Positions 45,383 through 53,437 of a stretch of 64,000 nucleotides of DNA are shown piece after piece; the first letter of the stretch is position 1, and each line of letters begins with the position of its first letter. Source of the DNA: Pseudodonghicola xiamenensis DSM 18339 (GTDB taxonomy: Bacteria; Pseudomonadota; Alphaproteobacteria; Rhodobacterales; Rhodobacteraceae); contig NZ_AUBS01000003.1 of the NCBI RefSeq assembly GCF_000429365.1, positions 165,532 to 229,531 of the forward strand, read 5' to 3'. The notes beneath the pieces were generated by a model, which saw only the letters and a program-made list of their open reading frames with translations, had not been told where the DNA came from and did no database searches. The translations under genes and the position numbers were made by a program.

Positions 45383-46174
45383 TCAGGTGCGCGCCAATAC
45401 GATATTCGCAGAGTGTGGAAAGCGCAGTGCCGGACCCTGGAGATATTCTGCAAGCCCTGTCAGGAACGCTTCCACAGCATGTTCGGCGCTCTTGTTGGCA
45501 AGGCCGGAAAGCTTGTCTCCGGTATGCATTCCGCCCATTGCGCCTGCTGCAAACGCCTTGGCATCTGGGTGGTGCAGAATAAGAGTAACCGCCTCTATCT
45601 CGATGTCTTGAAATCCAGCGTCCTCGAAAAGATCGCGGAGGTCACTGCCCTCGGACAAGCTGCAAATTGCCCGCACCGCGTCACCGGCCTCTTTCCCGAC
45701 ATGGGCGTCGAGTGCTGCTGCCTGCGCGCTGAGCATTGGATTGACATCCAGCCCTCTCTGCACGCAGAACGCAACGCGGCCCTCGGGTTTCACGACGCGT
45801 CGAAGTTCACACAACGCGGCTGGTCGGTTGGGAAAGAACTGCAGTGCCTGCTGGCAAAGGGCGAGATCGAAATGATCGTCGTCGAACGGCAACTCGGCGG
45901 CATCTGCCTCCACCCAATCGGCATCAAGTCCGGCGCTCGCGGCGAGTGAACGTGCGACGTCCAACATCTCCGGGCTATGATCGACTGCGGTTAGACGAGC
46001 GGGGGCTAGTTTCGCCGTCTGCCTGGTGATCACGCCGGTGCCACAGGCGAGGTCAAGAACGTGTTCGCCTGCTCGGGGGCTGGCCCGGCGCAGCATCTCT
46101 CTTGTCCATGGTTCGAAAATGACCGGAACCAGAACGGATTGATAACGGTCGGCAAAGCCAGATGGTTTACGCAT
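45383..46174 (-). CDS. Class I SAM-dependent methyltransferase
   Basis: 263 residues from ATG 46174. Motif I VLDLACGTGVITR is followed by a motif II-like TAVDHSPEML, DADWVEADAAELPFDDDHFD and ALCQQALQFFPNR, the Methyltransf_11/UbiE-like layout. The middle shows CVQRGLDVNPMLSAQAAAL. The acceptor is not predictable. No operon partner is visible; the region upstream on this strand lacks recognised genes for 414 bp. Confidence 0.88.
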   Translation of the reverse strand: MRKPSGFADRYQSVLVPVIFEPWTREMLRRASPRAGEHVLDLACGTGVITRQTAKLAPARLTAVDHSPEMLDVARSLAASAGLDADWVEADAAELPFDDDHFDLALCQQALQFFPNRPAALCELRRVVKPEGRVAFCVQRGLDVNPMLSAQAAALDAHVGKEAGDAVRAICSLSEGSDLRDLFEDAGFQDIEIEAVTLILHHPDAKAFAAGAMGGMHTGDKLSGLANKSAEHAVEAFLTGLAEYLQGPALRFPHSANIVLART

Positions 46175-46588
46175 GGTCCCCTTCTCCCTTGGCCATTGCG
46201 CTTAAGGCGACCTGAGGTCACTTCTGATCGGGAACAGAGGGCCTTGATCACTGTGAAAAGCATAGGTGAAGCACCGTAGTTCCCAAAGCGAAGATTGATA
46301 TCTGGATCGGGGGAGTGGCCGATCCGAGCCGTTGATATCCGCAAAGGCGTGCGCGTACCCCATGTCTCAAGCGCAGCCTGTGGCCGGCCCCCATCACTCA
46401 CGATGCTGCAAGTCCTGAAGGCTCGCCCGCACGCGGGGGATGAAAACCGCTCGGGCATGCAGGCTAATGTCCCATTGGCACAGTGGGTGATCGGCGCCGG
46501 TGGATCGCGATTTTCAGTAAGCGATCGGATATGCCGGATCGGCTGCGCTCTGGCCTCCTCGGCGACAGGGCCGGTGTCCCGCCTTGGC
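46175..46588. other. 414 bp without a recognised gene
   Basis: Only short frames with no family resemblance and no good ribosome sites are present. Notable contents are the promoter region of the methyltransferase (left end) and a solitary sequence at 46420-46449 (GCCCGCACGCGGGGGATGAA core) resembling a type I-E CRISPR repeat, without a second copy at the expected spacing. Confidence 0.5.
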
Positions 46589-47023
46589 TCAGGACAACGC
46601 CTTGCGGTATTCTAGGAACCTCGGATCTGTCTTGACGCGGGCCGCCATCGCCTCGCGCAGTTCGCCCACTGTCTTGTGCGGCCGCATCACCACCTCGAAA
46701 AGGCTGATCAGCCCATCCTCGCCCAGGGTGATCAGATCGACCCCTACCGCATCGAGCCCGTTGACCTTGCACTGGAACTCCAGCGCCCAGTCGTTGCCCG
46801 CGCCCATCACCCGGCGATAGCGGAAATCGCTGAAGACCTGGCCGACGTGGCCCAGGACGGCGGCCACCGGGTCCCGTCCGGTCCAAGTCGCCCAATAGGT
46901 CGGCGGCAGGAAACGGACGTCTTCGGCCAGCACCTCGGCGATCTTCTCGTGATCGCCCGAGGCGATGATCTCCAGCGCCTTGGCGATGGTCGGGTGCATG
47001 TCGGGGTGCAAATCTGCGGTCAT
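46589..47023 (-). CDS. NTF2-like / SnoaL-like family protein
   Basis: 144 residues from ATG 47023. The pattern PTIAKALEIIASGDHEKIAEVLAEDVRF, followed by a tryptophan-rich TYWATWTGRDPVAAVLG and GNDWALEFQCKVNGLDAVGVDLITLGEDGLISLFEVVMRP, is that of small alpha+beta cone-fold proteins of the NTF2/SnoaL group. Many are isomerases, hydrolases or dehydratases of small ligands. It is divergent from the pseudouridine synthase at 47120; function unknown. Confidence 0.85.
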   Translation of the reverse strand: MTADLHPDMHPTIAKALEIIASGDHEKIAEVLAEDVRFLPPTYWATWTGRDPVAAVLGHVGQVFSDFRYRRVMGAGNDWALEFQCKVNGLDAVGVDLITLGEDGLISLFEVVMRPHKTVGELREAMAARVKTDPRFLEYRKALS

Positions 47024-47119
47024 CTCGGGGTTCTCCTCCTCCGGCTCCGGCGGCAGCTTGGCGGCGCGATGGCGTTCCGGCAAGCTTGACGTCAGGACGC
47101 GGTAGGGTAGGACCGGGAC

Positions 47120-47764
47120 ATGAGCGATTACAATCCCCCCATGGACCCTCTGGATATCCTCTACGAGGATGCGCAGCTTGTCGCCGTCAACAAGCCGGCC
47201 GGGCTGTTGTCGGTACCGGGCCGGGGCGCGCATCTGGCCGATTGCCTGCTGAGCCGGGTTCAGGCCGCCTTTCCCGACGCGCTGCTGGTGCACCGGTTGG
47301 ACCGCGATACCTCGGGCGTGATCGTCTTCGCGTTGACACCGCACGCGCAGCGCAACCTGTCGATGCAGTTCGAAACGCGGGTGACCAGGAAGACCTATGT
47401 CGCGCGGCTCTGGGGCCGGCTGGAGCCGAAGACCGGCACCGTCGACCTGCCGCTGATCGTCGATTGGCCGAACCGGCCGCGGCAGATGGTCTGTCACGAC
47501 ACCGGCAAGCCTGCGGTCACCGACTGGAAGGTGATGAAATACGACACAGCCGAGACGCGGGTGCGGTTGTTCCCGAAAACCGGGCGCAGCCACCAGCTTC
47601 GGGTCCATATGCTGGCGCTGGGTCACCCGATCCTGGGCGATCCGTTCTATGCCGAAGGTCCGGCGCGCGATTTCCCCCGGCTGATGCTGCATTCCGAGGA
47701 ATTGCGGATCAAGAACCCCGAGGGCGGTGTGTCACTCAAGCTGCGGGCGCCGGCCCCGTTCTGA
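47120..47764 (+). CDS. RluA-family pseudouridine synthase
   Basis: 214 residues from ATG 47120. The catalytic motif HRLDRDTSG carries Asp61; LYEDAQLVAVNKPAG is the normal family start, and KTGRSHQLRVHMLALGHPILGD is conserved. There is no N-terminal S4 domain, as in RluA itself (23S rRNA U746 and tRNA U32) and related short enzymes. Exact target uridine cannot be fixed. It ends 9 bp before the convergent fucosyltransferase. Confidence 0.92.
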   Translation: MSDYNPPMDPLDILYEDAQLVAVNKPAGLLSVPGRGAHLADCLLSRVQAAFPDALLVHRLDRDTSGVIVFALTPHAQRNLSMQFETRVTRKTYVARLWGRLEPKTGTVDLPLIVDWPNRPRQMVCHDTGKPAVTDWKVMKYDTAETRVRLFPKTGRSHQLRVHMLALGHPILGDPFYAEGPARDFPRLMLHSEELRIKNPEGGVSLKLRAPAPF

Positions 47765-47773
47765 GCCGTCGGG

Positions 47774-48643
47774 TCAGACCTCGATCCGCATCCAATCGGC
47801 AGGCAGGATATCGGGGTTTTGCAGCTTCGGATCGCCGAACCATTTGGCGGGACCCGCGACGCGCTTGTCGTCATGCGCGTTCAGCCAGGCGCCCCACCAG
47901 GAAAACGACGAATTGCCGATGATGTTGTGCCGGCAGAGCGACATCAGCCGCATATCCTCGAAATCCGTCTCCGGCCCGTTGAAATCGACCACCACCTTTT
48001 CCACCGGCAGGGGCAGGTTGGCCTTGGCCCAGTCTGGATCGTCGGAGAAGACGAAGACCGTGGGGGTGCCCTTCACCCCATCGAGCACGCGGGCAAGCGC
48101 CGCGTCGTAATAGGCCTGATCGCACAGCACATGCGCCCCGAGCGTCAGGTAATCGCCGCGCCGCACATGCAGGGCGATGGCCGTGGTCTCGGCGATTCGG
48201 GCGGCCATGTCGGCGTTCTGCGGCGTGCTGAAGGCGGGGAAGGTGAAGTCGCGGCGGATCACGTCGCCGACCCCGGCGAAATAGCGCTCGCTCTGCCAAT
48301 AGCCATGCAGATAGGTGTCGTCGCCCCAATCCGTGAAGGCCGGGTTAAATCCAAGGCCACGTTCGCGGCGAAACCGCGGATGGCGGCCGAACCCGCGCCA
48401 GAGCGCATAGGCGAGAAACCCGTCATGCTTGGCCGGCGGCAGCACGCTCGGATCGGCCAGCGGCAGGTCGAAGACCCGGGTCAGGACGCCTTCGTTTCGC
48501 CGCAGCGCACCGCGCGAATCGATGGCCAAGGGCACACCCAGCCGGGCCGCCAGGGCGCGGCCGGCGGCATATTGGAACATCTGGTTGCCAAGACGGCCAT
48601 GCAGGCGGGTATAGATCATCGGGGGTCTCGCAGGGCTTTTCAT
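47774..48643 (-). CDS. Alpha-1,2-fucosyltransferase-like glycosyltransferase (GT11)
   Basis: 289 residues from ATG 48643; an in-frame ATG at 48619 (MIYTRLHGRLGNQMFQ) is an equally good start. GT11 marks: GRLGNQMFQYAAGRALA and ALHVRRGDYL, the H-x-R-R-x-D motif that binds GDP-fucose, followed by FSDDPDWAK and GNSSFSWWGAWLN, all typical of bacterial FutC-like alpha-1,2-fucosyltransferases. No GDP-fucose synthesis or polysaccharide genes lie nearby, so it probably acts on a surface glycan encoded elsewhere. Confidence 0.92.
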   Translation of the reverse strand: MKSPARPPMIYTRLHGRLGNQMFQYAAGRALAARLGVPLAIDSRGALRRNEGVLTRVFDLPLADPSVLPPAKHDGFLAYALWRGFGRHPRFRRERGLGFNPAFTDWGDDTYLHGYWQSERYFAGVGDVIRRDFTFPAFSTPQNADMAARIAETTAIALHVRRGDYLTLGAHVLCDQAYYDAALARVLDGVKGTPTVFVFSDDPDWAKANLPLPVEKVVVDFNGPETDFEDMRLMSLCRHNIIGNSSFSWWGAWLNAHDDKRVAGPAKWFGDPKLQNPDILPADWMRIEV

Positions 48644-48881
48644 CGTCTTTAGGGGGATTTCAGCAACAGGGCCAGTCCGGCGCGCGCTGTCGGGGCTTGA
48701 CCGGCGGGGGCGCGCGCGCCTATGGGGGCATCAGGTTCGGGTGCCCTGCCGTTCGCAAGCGTCACGCTTTGGTGAAACCCGGAATTTGCTCTGATGTCCT
48801 ACTCTCCCAGGCATGCGAGCGATGGTAATGCGAACGCCCGTCACCCCCCGCGTCATGCCGTATTCGGAGACGAGGTTCAGG

Positions 48882-49340
48882 ATGAGTGTATCCGAAGATC
48901 ACCCCAAGATCGCGGGCTTCAAGGCCCGGGCGAAATCTCTGCGCGCCAAGCTGGCGGCGCAGGGCACCGAGATCAGCCATTCCCAGGCCCTGGAATTGGT
49001 GGCGCATCAGGAAGGCGCGCGCGACTGGAACACCCTGCGTGCCCTGGCATCGCGGCCAGTGCGTGACACCAACGCGCGGCCCCTGGCTGTGGGCGACCGG
49101 GTGACCGGGCGCTATCTGGGCCAAGCCTTTACCGGCCGGGTCCATGGGCTCAGCCACAGCCCCTATTCGCCGCATATGCGGATCACCCTGCATTTCGATG
49201 ATCCCGTCGATGTGGTGCGCTTCGACAGTTTTTCATCCTTTCGCCAAAGGGTGACCGCGACGATCGACGAAAACGGCCGCTCGCCGCAAAAGACGTCGGA
49301 CGGGGCGCCACAGATGATCGTGGTGCCGGCAGGGTTGTGA
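48882..49340 (+). CDS. Glyoxalase_8-type superfamily protein, conserved
   Basis: 152 residues from ATG 48882 with GAGG upstream. The first ~75 residues (KIAGFKARAKSLRAKLAAQG, SHSQALELVAHQEGARDWNTL) match the helical module found N-terminal in 'glyoxalase superfamily' proteins (PF20066-like). The remainder, VGDRVTGRYLGQAFTGRVHG and LHFDDPVDVVRFDSF, forms a separate beta-rich domain. No metal ligands typical of glyoxalase I are visible, so catalysis is doubtful. Function unknown. Confidence 0.8.
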   Translation: MSVSEDHPKIAGFKARAKSLRAKLAAQGTEISHSQALELVAHQEGARDWNTLRALASRPVRDTNARPLAVGDRVTGRYLGQAFTGRVHGLSHSPYSPHMRITLHFDDPVDVVRFDSFSSFRQRVTATIDENGRSPQKTSDGAPQMIVVPAGL

Positions 49341-49402
49341 GGCGCAGACAGCCAGCGCCCCGTCGGCCGCATCTGACGACGTTGGAAAGCGGGGCACGGT
49401 CC

Positions 49403-49430
49403 CCTGCTTCTTCTCGTTTCAAATACGGCC
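49403..49430 (+). repeat. Copy of a dispersed intergenic repeat (also at ~58.0 kb)
   Basis: The core CTTCTTCTCGTTTCAAATAC followed by GGC matches CTTCTTCTCGTGTCAAATAC-GGC at 58043-58065 with one difference, and is the inverse complement of the left arm of the element at 57.98-58.09 kb. It lies downstream of the gene ending at 49340. Confidence 0.6.
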
Positions 49431-49479
49431 TATCCCGCCCGGAACGCTGGCGCGGGGTCGCCGGACCGGGCACAAAAAG

Positions 49480-49503
49480 AAAGCCGCCCCGAAGGGCGGC
49501 TTT
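49480..49503. terminator. Bidirectional terminator
   Basis: AAAGCCGCCC-CGAA-GGGCGGCTTT: perfect 10-bp stem with a stable CGAA loop flanked by A and T runs, between convergent genes. Confidence 0.9.
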
Positions 49504-49527
49504 CCAGATGACGCGGACCTGCGGGGT

Positions 49528-50967
49528 TTATTCCGGGGTCCAGCCGCTGACGGCCTTGATTTCCATGAAATCCTCGATCCCGAAGATGCCGGCCTCGCGG
49601 CCGTTGCCGGATTTCTTCATGCCGCCGAAGGGCGCGCCGGCCGACCGCGGCTTGCCGTTCATCTCGACCATGCCCGAGCGCAGCACGCGGGCCATGCGGT
49701 TGGCACGGGCCGGATCCTGGGTCTGGACATAGTTGGTCAGCCCGTATTCGGTGTCATTGGCGATGGTGATCGCCTCTTCCTCGGTGTCGAACTTGATGAT
49801 CGACAGCACCGGGCCGAAGATTTCCTCGCGCGCGATGGTCATGTCCGGGGTCACGTCGGCGAAGACGGTCGGTTTGACATAGAAACCCTTGTTGAAGTTT
49901 TCCGGCAGGCCGGGCCCGCCGGCGACCAGACGGGCGCCTTCGTCGATGCCCTTCTGGATCAGGCCCTGGATCTTCTCCCACTGGGTCTTGTTGACCACCG
50001 GGCCCATGTGGTTGCCTTCGTCATGAGCGCTGCCCACGGCGACTTTCGAGGCGACCTCGGCGGCGATTTCCACTGCCTGATCATAGATCTCGGATTGCAC
50101 CAGCATGCGCGACGGCGCGTTGCAGGATTGGCCGGTGTTGTTCATCATGTGCAGAACGCCGCGCTTCACCGCCTTTTCGTCGGCATCGGCAAAGACCACA
50201 TTGGCGCCCTTGCCGCCCAGCTCCAGGTGCACCTTCTTCAGGGTTTCGGCGGCATTCTTCGAGATCGCGATGCCGGCGCGGGTCGAGCCGGTGAAGCTGA
50301 CCATATCGACGTCCGGATGGCCCGACAGGCGGGTGCCGACGCCGGTACCGTCACCGTTCACCAGGTTGAAGACCCCTTTGGGGAAACCGGCGGCATCGAC
50401 CAGTTCGGCGAAGACCATGGCGTCGAGCGGGCTTTCCTCCGACGGTTTCAGGATCATGGTGCAGCCGGCGATGGCGGCGGCGCCGACCTTCAGCGTGATC
50501 TGGTTCATCGGCCAGTTCCACGGGGTGATCAGCGCGGCGACGCCGACGGCCTCATAGATGATGCGGTCGTTCGGGTATTTCTCATCGAGCGGCCGGTCGA
50601 ACTGGAACTTCTTGGCGGCATTGATGAAATTCTTCAGGTGGAACGATCCCGCCCCGACCTGCTGGGTCCGAGCCAGGTCGATCGGCGCGCCCATGGCGAT
50701 CGACATCGACTGGGCCAAATCCTCGCCCCGTTCCATGTAGATTTCCAGCAGCTTCTCGACCAGTGCGATCCGCTCTTCGACCGGGGTGGCCATCCAGCCC
50801 GGCAGGGCTGCCTTGGCAGCGGCGACGGCGGCATCGGCATCGGCAGCGCTGCCCAGGGAGATCACCGCGCAGGGCTCTTCGGTCGAGGGATCGATCACCT
50901 CGCAATCGCGTGCGTCAATCGGCGCGACCCATTCGCCATTGATATAGAAATTCCGCTTCTCGATCAT
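49528..50967 (-). CDS. NAD(P)-dependent aldehyde dehydrogenase family protein
   Basis: 479 residues from ATG 50967. Family marks: VIDPSTEEP near the start, ALITPWNWPMNQITLKVGAA for cofactor binding, LELGGKGANVVFADAD with the general-base Glu, and catalytic Cys282 in NNTGQSCNAPSRML. It oxidises an aldehyde to the acid; the substrate is unknown. It is divergent from the peroxiredoxin gene at 51134, so both may be stress responsive. The closing MNGKPRSAGAPFGGMKKSG is normal. Confidence 0.93.
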   Translation of the reverse strand: MIEKRNFYINGEWVAPIDARDCEVIDPSTEEPCAVISLGSAADADAAVAAAKAALPGWMATPVEERIALVEKLLEIYMERGEDLAQSMSIAMGAPIDLARTQQVGAGSFHLKNFINAAKKFQFDRPLDEKYPNDRIIYEAVGVAALITPWNWPMNQITLKVGAAAIAGCTMILKPSEESPLDAMVFAELVDAAGFPKGVFNLVNGDGTGVGTRLSGHPDVDMVSFTGSTRAGIAISKNAAETLKKVHLELGGKGANVVFADADEKAVKRGVLHMMNNTGQSCNAPSRMLVQSEIYDQAVEIAAEVASKVAVGSAHDEGNHMGPVVNKTQWEKIQGLIQKGIDEGARLVAGGPGLPENFNKGFYVKPTVFADVTPDMTIAREEIFGPVLSIIKFDTEEEAITIANDTEYGLTNYVQTQDPARANRMARVLRSGMVEMNGKPRSAGAPFGGMKKSGNGREAGIFGIEDFMEIKAVSGWTPE

Positions 50968-51133
50968 TTTGATACTCCCAACTCGGCGGTTTTCGCCGAC
51001 CGGGCGGTCGGCGTGTCGGCGTCACTCTGTCATTGCGAAGGAATGGGGACAAGTCAGGGATGGAACCCGGCGCAGGAACGGTTACATTTGCGGCAGAACG
51101 CAATCGAAACAGACCACGATGAGGAGAGATATC

Positions 51134-51787
51134 ATGGGCCTGCGCATCAACGATACCGTGCCGAATTTCACCGCGATGACCGATCAGGGTGAAATCACCT
51201 TCCACGACTGGATCGGCGACAGCTGGGCGATCCTGTTCTCGCACCCCAAGGACTTCACCCCGGTCTGCACCACCGAATTCGGGGCGGTGTCGCAACTGGC
51301 CGACGAATGGGCCAAACGCGGCACCAAGGTGATCGGCCTGTCGGTCGATGGCGCCGAAGAGCACAAGAAATGGAAGACCGATATCGAGGGCTTCTCGGGC
51401 GCCAAGGCGGGCTTTCCGATCATCGCCGACAGCGATCTGAAAGTGTCGAAGCTGTTCGACATGCTGCCGGCCGAGGCCTATCTGCCCGATGGCCGCACCG
51501 CTGCTGACAGCGCCTCGGTTCGCGCCGTCTTCATCATCAGCCCGGACAAGAAGGTGCAACTGATCATGGTCTATCCGATGTCGGTGGGCCGCAACTTCGC
51601 CGAGGTGGTGCGCGCGTTGGACGGTCTGCAGCGGACCTACCAGCAGCCGCTGGCAGTGCCGGCGAACTGGACCGTGGGCCAGGACGTGATCGTGGCGCTG
51701 TCGCTGGACGACGCTGCGGCAGAAGAGAAATACGGCGCGCTCGACAAGAAGCTGCCCTATCTGCGTTTCGCCAAGAACCCGGACTGA
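51134..51787 (+). CDS. 1-Cys peroxiredoxin (Prx6 type)
   Basis: 217 residues from ATG 51134 with GAGGAGAG upstream. The peroxidatic Cys45 lies in SHPKDFTPVCTTEFG. The long C-terminal arm (VSIGRNFAEVVR-like VGRNFAEVVRALDGLQ, PANWTVGQDVIV) and the conserved LPYLRFAKNPD ending are typical of Prx6. Such enzymes reduce hydroperoxides using glutathione or another thiol. It ends four bases before the convergent GT25 gene. Confidence 0.94.
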   Translation: MGLRINDTVPNFTAMTDQGEITFHDWIGDSWAILFSHPKDFTPVCTTEFGAVSQLADEWAKRGTKVIGLSVDGAEEHKKWKTDIEGFSGAKAGFPIIADSDLKVSKLFDMLPAEAYLPDGRTAADSASVRAVFIISPDKKVQLIMVYPMSVGRNFAEVVRALDGLQRTYQQPLAVPANWTVGQDVIVALSLDDAAAEEKYGALDKKLPYLRFAKNPD

Positions 51788-51791
51788 GAGG

Positions 51792-52508
51792 TCAGGCCCG
51801 CTGCGGGCGCAGGGCGACCTGTGCCCGATAGACGGCCCGATTGAATTCCCGCGCCAGCTTGCCGCTGGCGCGGGTTTTTTGTTGGATGGTCGACCCGCCG
51901 ATCTGCTGGGCGATCTCGCGGTTGCCGTTGGGCAGGATGGCGTGCACCGGCTGATGGGTGATCCAGTGCATCTGCAGGAAGGTATCGACGGGGCGGTCGA
52001 TGGCCTCGGTCGCGCGCAGCAGTCGCGCGGCAGCGCCGCGCCCGACCACCTGGCAGATGCATTGCAAGCCGATCACCTTCGGCAGGATGAAGCGCATATC
52101 TCCGTCCCGTGCCAGAATGGTGGTGGGTGTCTCGCGCTGCTTGACCGGCAGGCGGATGTACATCTCCGGATTGCCGTGGCTCTCGATCAGCCTGAGCGCA
52201 CGGGCAAGGCCGTCCGCATCCACCGCCAGATCATCCTCGACGATCAGGGCATAGTCCCAGCCGGCCGCCACGATCCGCTGCCAGCATTTGCGATGGCTGA
52301 GGAATACGCCTATCTCTGCCGGGCGCAGCGCAAAGGGATAGCGCGGCCGCCACAGATTGCCGGGCGCCGTCACCACATCGGCGATCTGCGCCGGATCGCG
52401 GCCATTCACCGCCTCGACCAGCTCAGCCGCCGGCAGATCGTGCAAAAGCCGCTCTGCATTCGGGCGGCGGGCGGTGCTGGCGGACATATGGATGATGAGG
52501 GAATTCAT
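51792..52508 (-). CDS. Glycosyltransferase family 25 (LPS-type) protein
   Basis: 238 residues from ATG 52508. The GT25 pattern is MNSLIIHMSASTARRPNAERLL, LSHRKCWQRIVAAGWDYALIVEDDLAVDADGL with the DxD-like EDD, and then DTFLQMHWI. GT25 members add galactose or other sugars to lipooligosaccharide cores. No other LPS gene is close. It may modify surface glycans together with GT11 at 47.8 kb, which is only a guess from proximity. Confidence 0.85.
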   Translation of the reverse strand: MNSLIIHMSASTARRPNAERLLHDLPAAELVEAVNGRDPAQIADVVTAPGNLWRPRYPFALRPAEIGVFLSHRKCWQRIVAAGWDYALIVEDDLAVDADGLARALRLIESHGNPEMYIRLPVKQRETPTTILARDGDMRFILPKVIGLQCICQVVGRGAAARLLRATEAIDRPVDTFLQMHWITHQPVHAILPNGNREIAQQIGGSTIQQKTRASGKLAREFNRAVYRAQVALRPQRA

Positions 52509-52543
52509 GGCGCGCTTTCTGGCCGATCCGGGGGCGGCGGTGG

Positions 52544-53314
52544 CTATTTCAACAAGCCTTTGAGGGTTTGGGAAAATTCCGAATAGTCGCCCTGTTCCTG
52601 TGCGCGTTCCAGGTCCATCGTCAAGAGCAGTTCGCGGATCAGCGCCAGCCGTTCCTTTTCCCGGGTCTCGACAATCGTCTTGGCTGCCTCGGCCCGGGCG
52701 CGTTCGGCTTCGGCCAAATCGCGCTGGATGCGGGCAACACGTTCGGCATTGCCGAGGCTCTTGCTTTGCAGCCAGGCATGCAGGGCATTGAGGCTTTCCT
52801 GCTTGAACTGGGTCGCCTCGACCATGACGGCGTTCTGTTCCTCGGCGCTCAGGGTCACATTGGCCAACTGGCGCACGATCGTGTCGACCTTGCGACGAAA
52901 CTCCGGTTGGGCGGGCAAGCTATCTTCCGTCGCTACCGGGACAGGCGTCCGGTTTTGGCCATCGCGGCTGAGCCGCTGGACCTCGATAAAGGTGCGTATC
53001 ACTGCCTTGGTCGCGCGGATCGCATTGTCCGAATTGAGGACGGTCGCCAGCAGGATCACGCCTTCCTCGGTAAAGGCGTTCGGGGTGCGCAGACGCTCTG
53101 TCATGTCGGGCCGTGAGGTCACGAAGTGTGATCTCACCTGCCGGGTCTGTTCCGGTGTCAGCTTCAGCACGAATTCATCGGTGAACCGGGCCTTGTGGCG
53201 TGACACCTGCTGGTTCACAACGCGCGTTTCCACTCCGAACAGCCGCGCCGCCTCGCGGTCGAGAAGCAGGGGCACGTCGAACAGGTCGATGATCGCCGGG
53301 GTGGGGTGGGTCAT
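52544..53314 (-). CDS. ORF6N-domain protein (phage antirepressor-like)
   Basis: 256 residues from ATG 53314. The N-terminal domain (DVPLLLDREAARLFGVETRVVNQQVSRH..., then FTDEFVLKLTPEQTRQVRSH and RLRTPNAFTEEGVILLATVL) is an ORF6N/KilA-N-group DNA-binding module of phage antirepressors and Rha-like proteins. The C-terminal half has coiled-coil-like helices (LGNAERVARIQRDLAEAERARAEAAKTIVE). No other phage genes are near, so it is an isolated gene of probable phage or plasmid origin. A perfect palindrome precedes it and a degenerate copy lies inside it, suggesting self-control. Confidence 0.85.
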   Translation of the reverse strand: MTHPTPAIIDLFDVPLLLDREAARLFGVETRVVNQQVSRHKARFTDEFVLKLTPEQTRQVRSHFVTSRPDMTERLRTPNAFTEEGVILLATVLNSDNAIRATKAVIRTFIEVQRLSRDGQNRTPVPVATEDSLPAQPEFRRKVDTIVRQLANVTLSAEEQNAVMVEATQFKQESLNALHAWLQSKSLGNAERVARIQRDLAEAERARAEAAKTIVETREKERLALIRELLLTMDLERAQEQGDYSEFSQTLKGLLK

Positions 53315-53329
53315 GAAGCGGATATCGTC

Positions 53330-53354
53330 CTGAGATCACAGTCTGTGATCTCAG
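53330..53354. promoter_or_regulatory. Perfect 12+1+12 palindrome upstream of the ORF6N gene
   Basis: The arm CTGAGATCACAG is repeated as its complement CTGTGATCTCAG around one central T, 15 bp from the ORF6N start codon. It is a likely operator (or 5' hairpin). An imperfect copy lies inside the ORF6N gene near 53114-53137 (GTGAGGTCAC/GTGATCTCAC). Confidence 0.7.
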
Positions 53355-53388
53355 TGAAAACAGGGCCGCGCCGGGGGCGCAACAGAAA

Positions 53389-53412
53389 AGCCCCGGCAGT
53401 GCTGCCGGGGCT
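53389..53412 (-). terminator. pnp terminator
   Basis: On the minus strand AGCCCCGGCAG/CTGCCGGGGCT forms a long stem followed by TTTTCTGTT, 26 bp downstream of the pnp stop. Confidence 0.9.
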
Positions 53413-53437
53413 CGTGAAACGCGGGGGGAGGGGGAGA

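Noticed and set aside
46175..46588. A CRISPR array
   Set aside because: Only one repeat-like copy is seen; no second copy at ~61 bp spacing, no spacers and no cas genes.
52544..53314. A prophage around the ORF6N gene
   Set aside because: Both neighbours are ordinary chromosomal genes and no integrase, structural or replication phage genes are visible.
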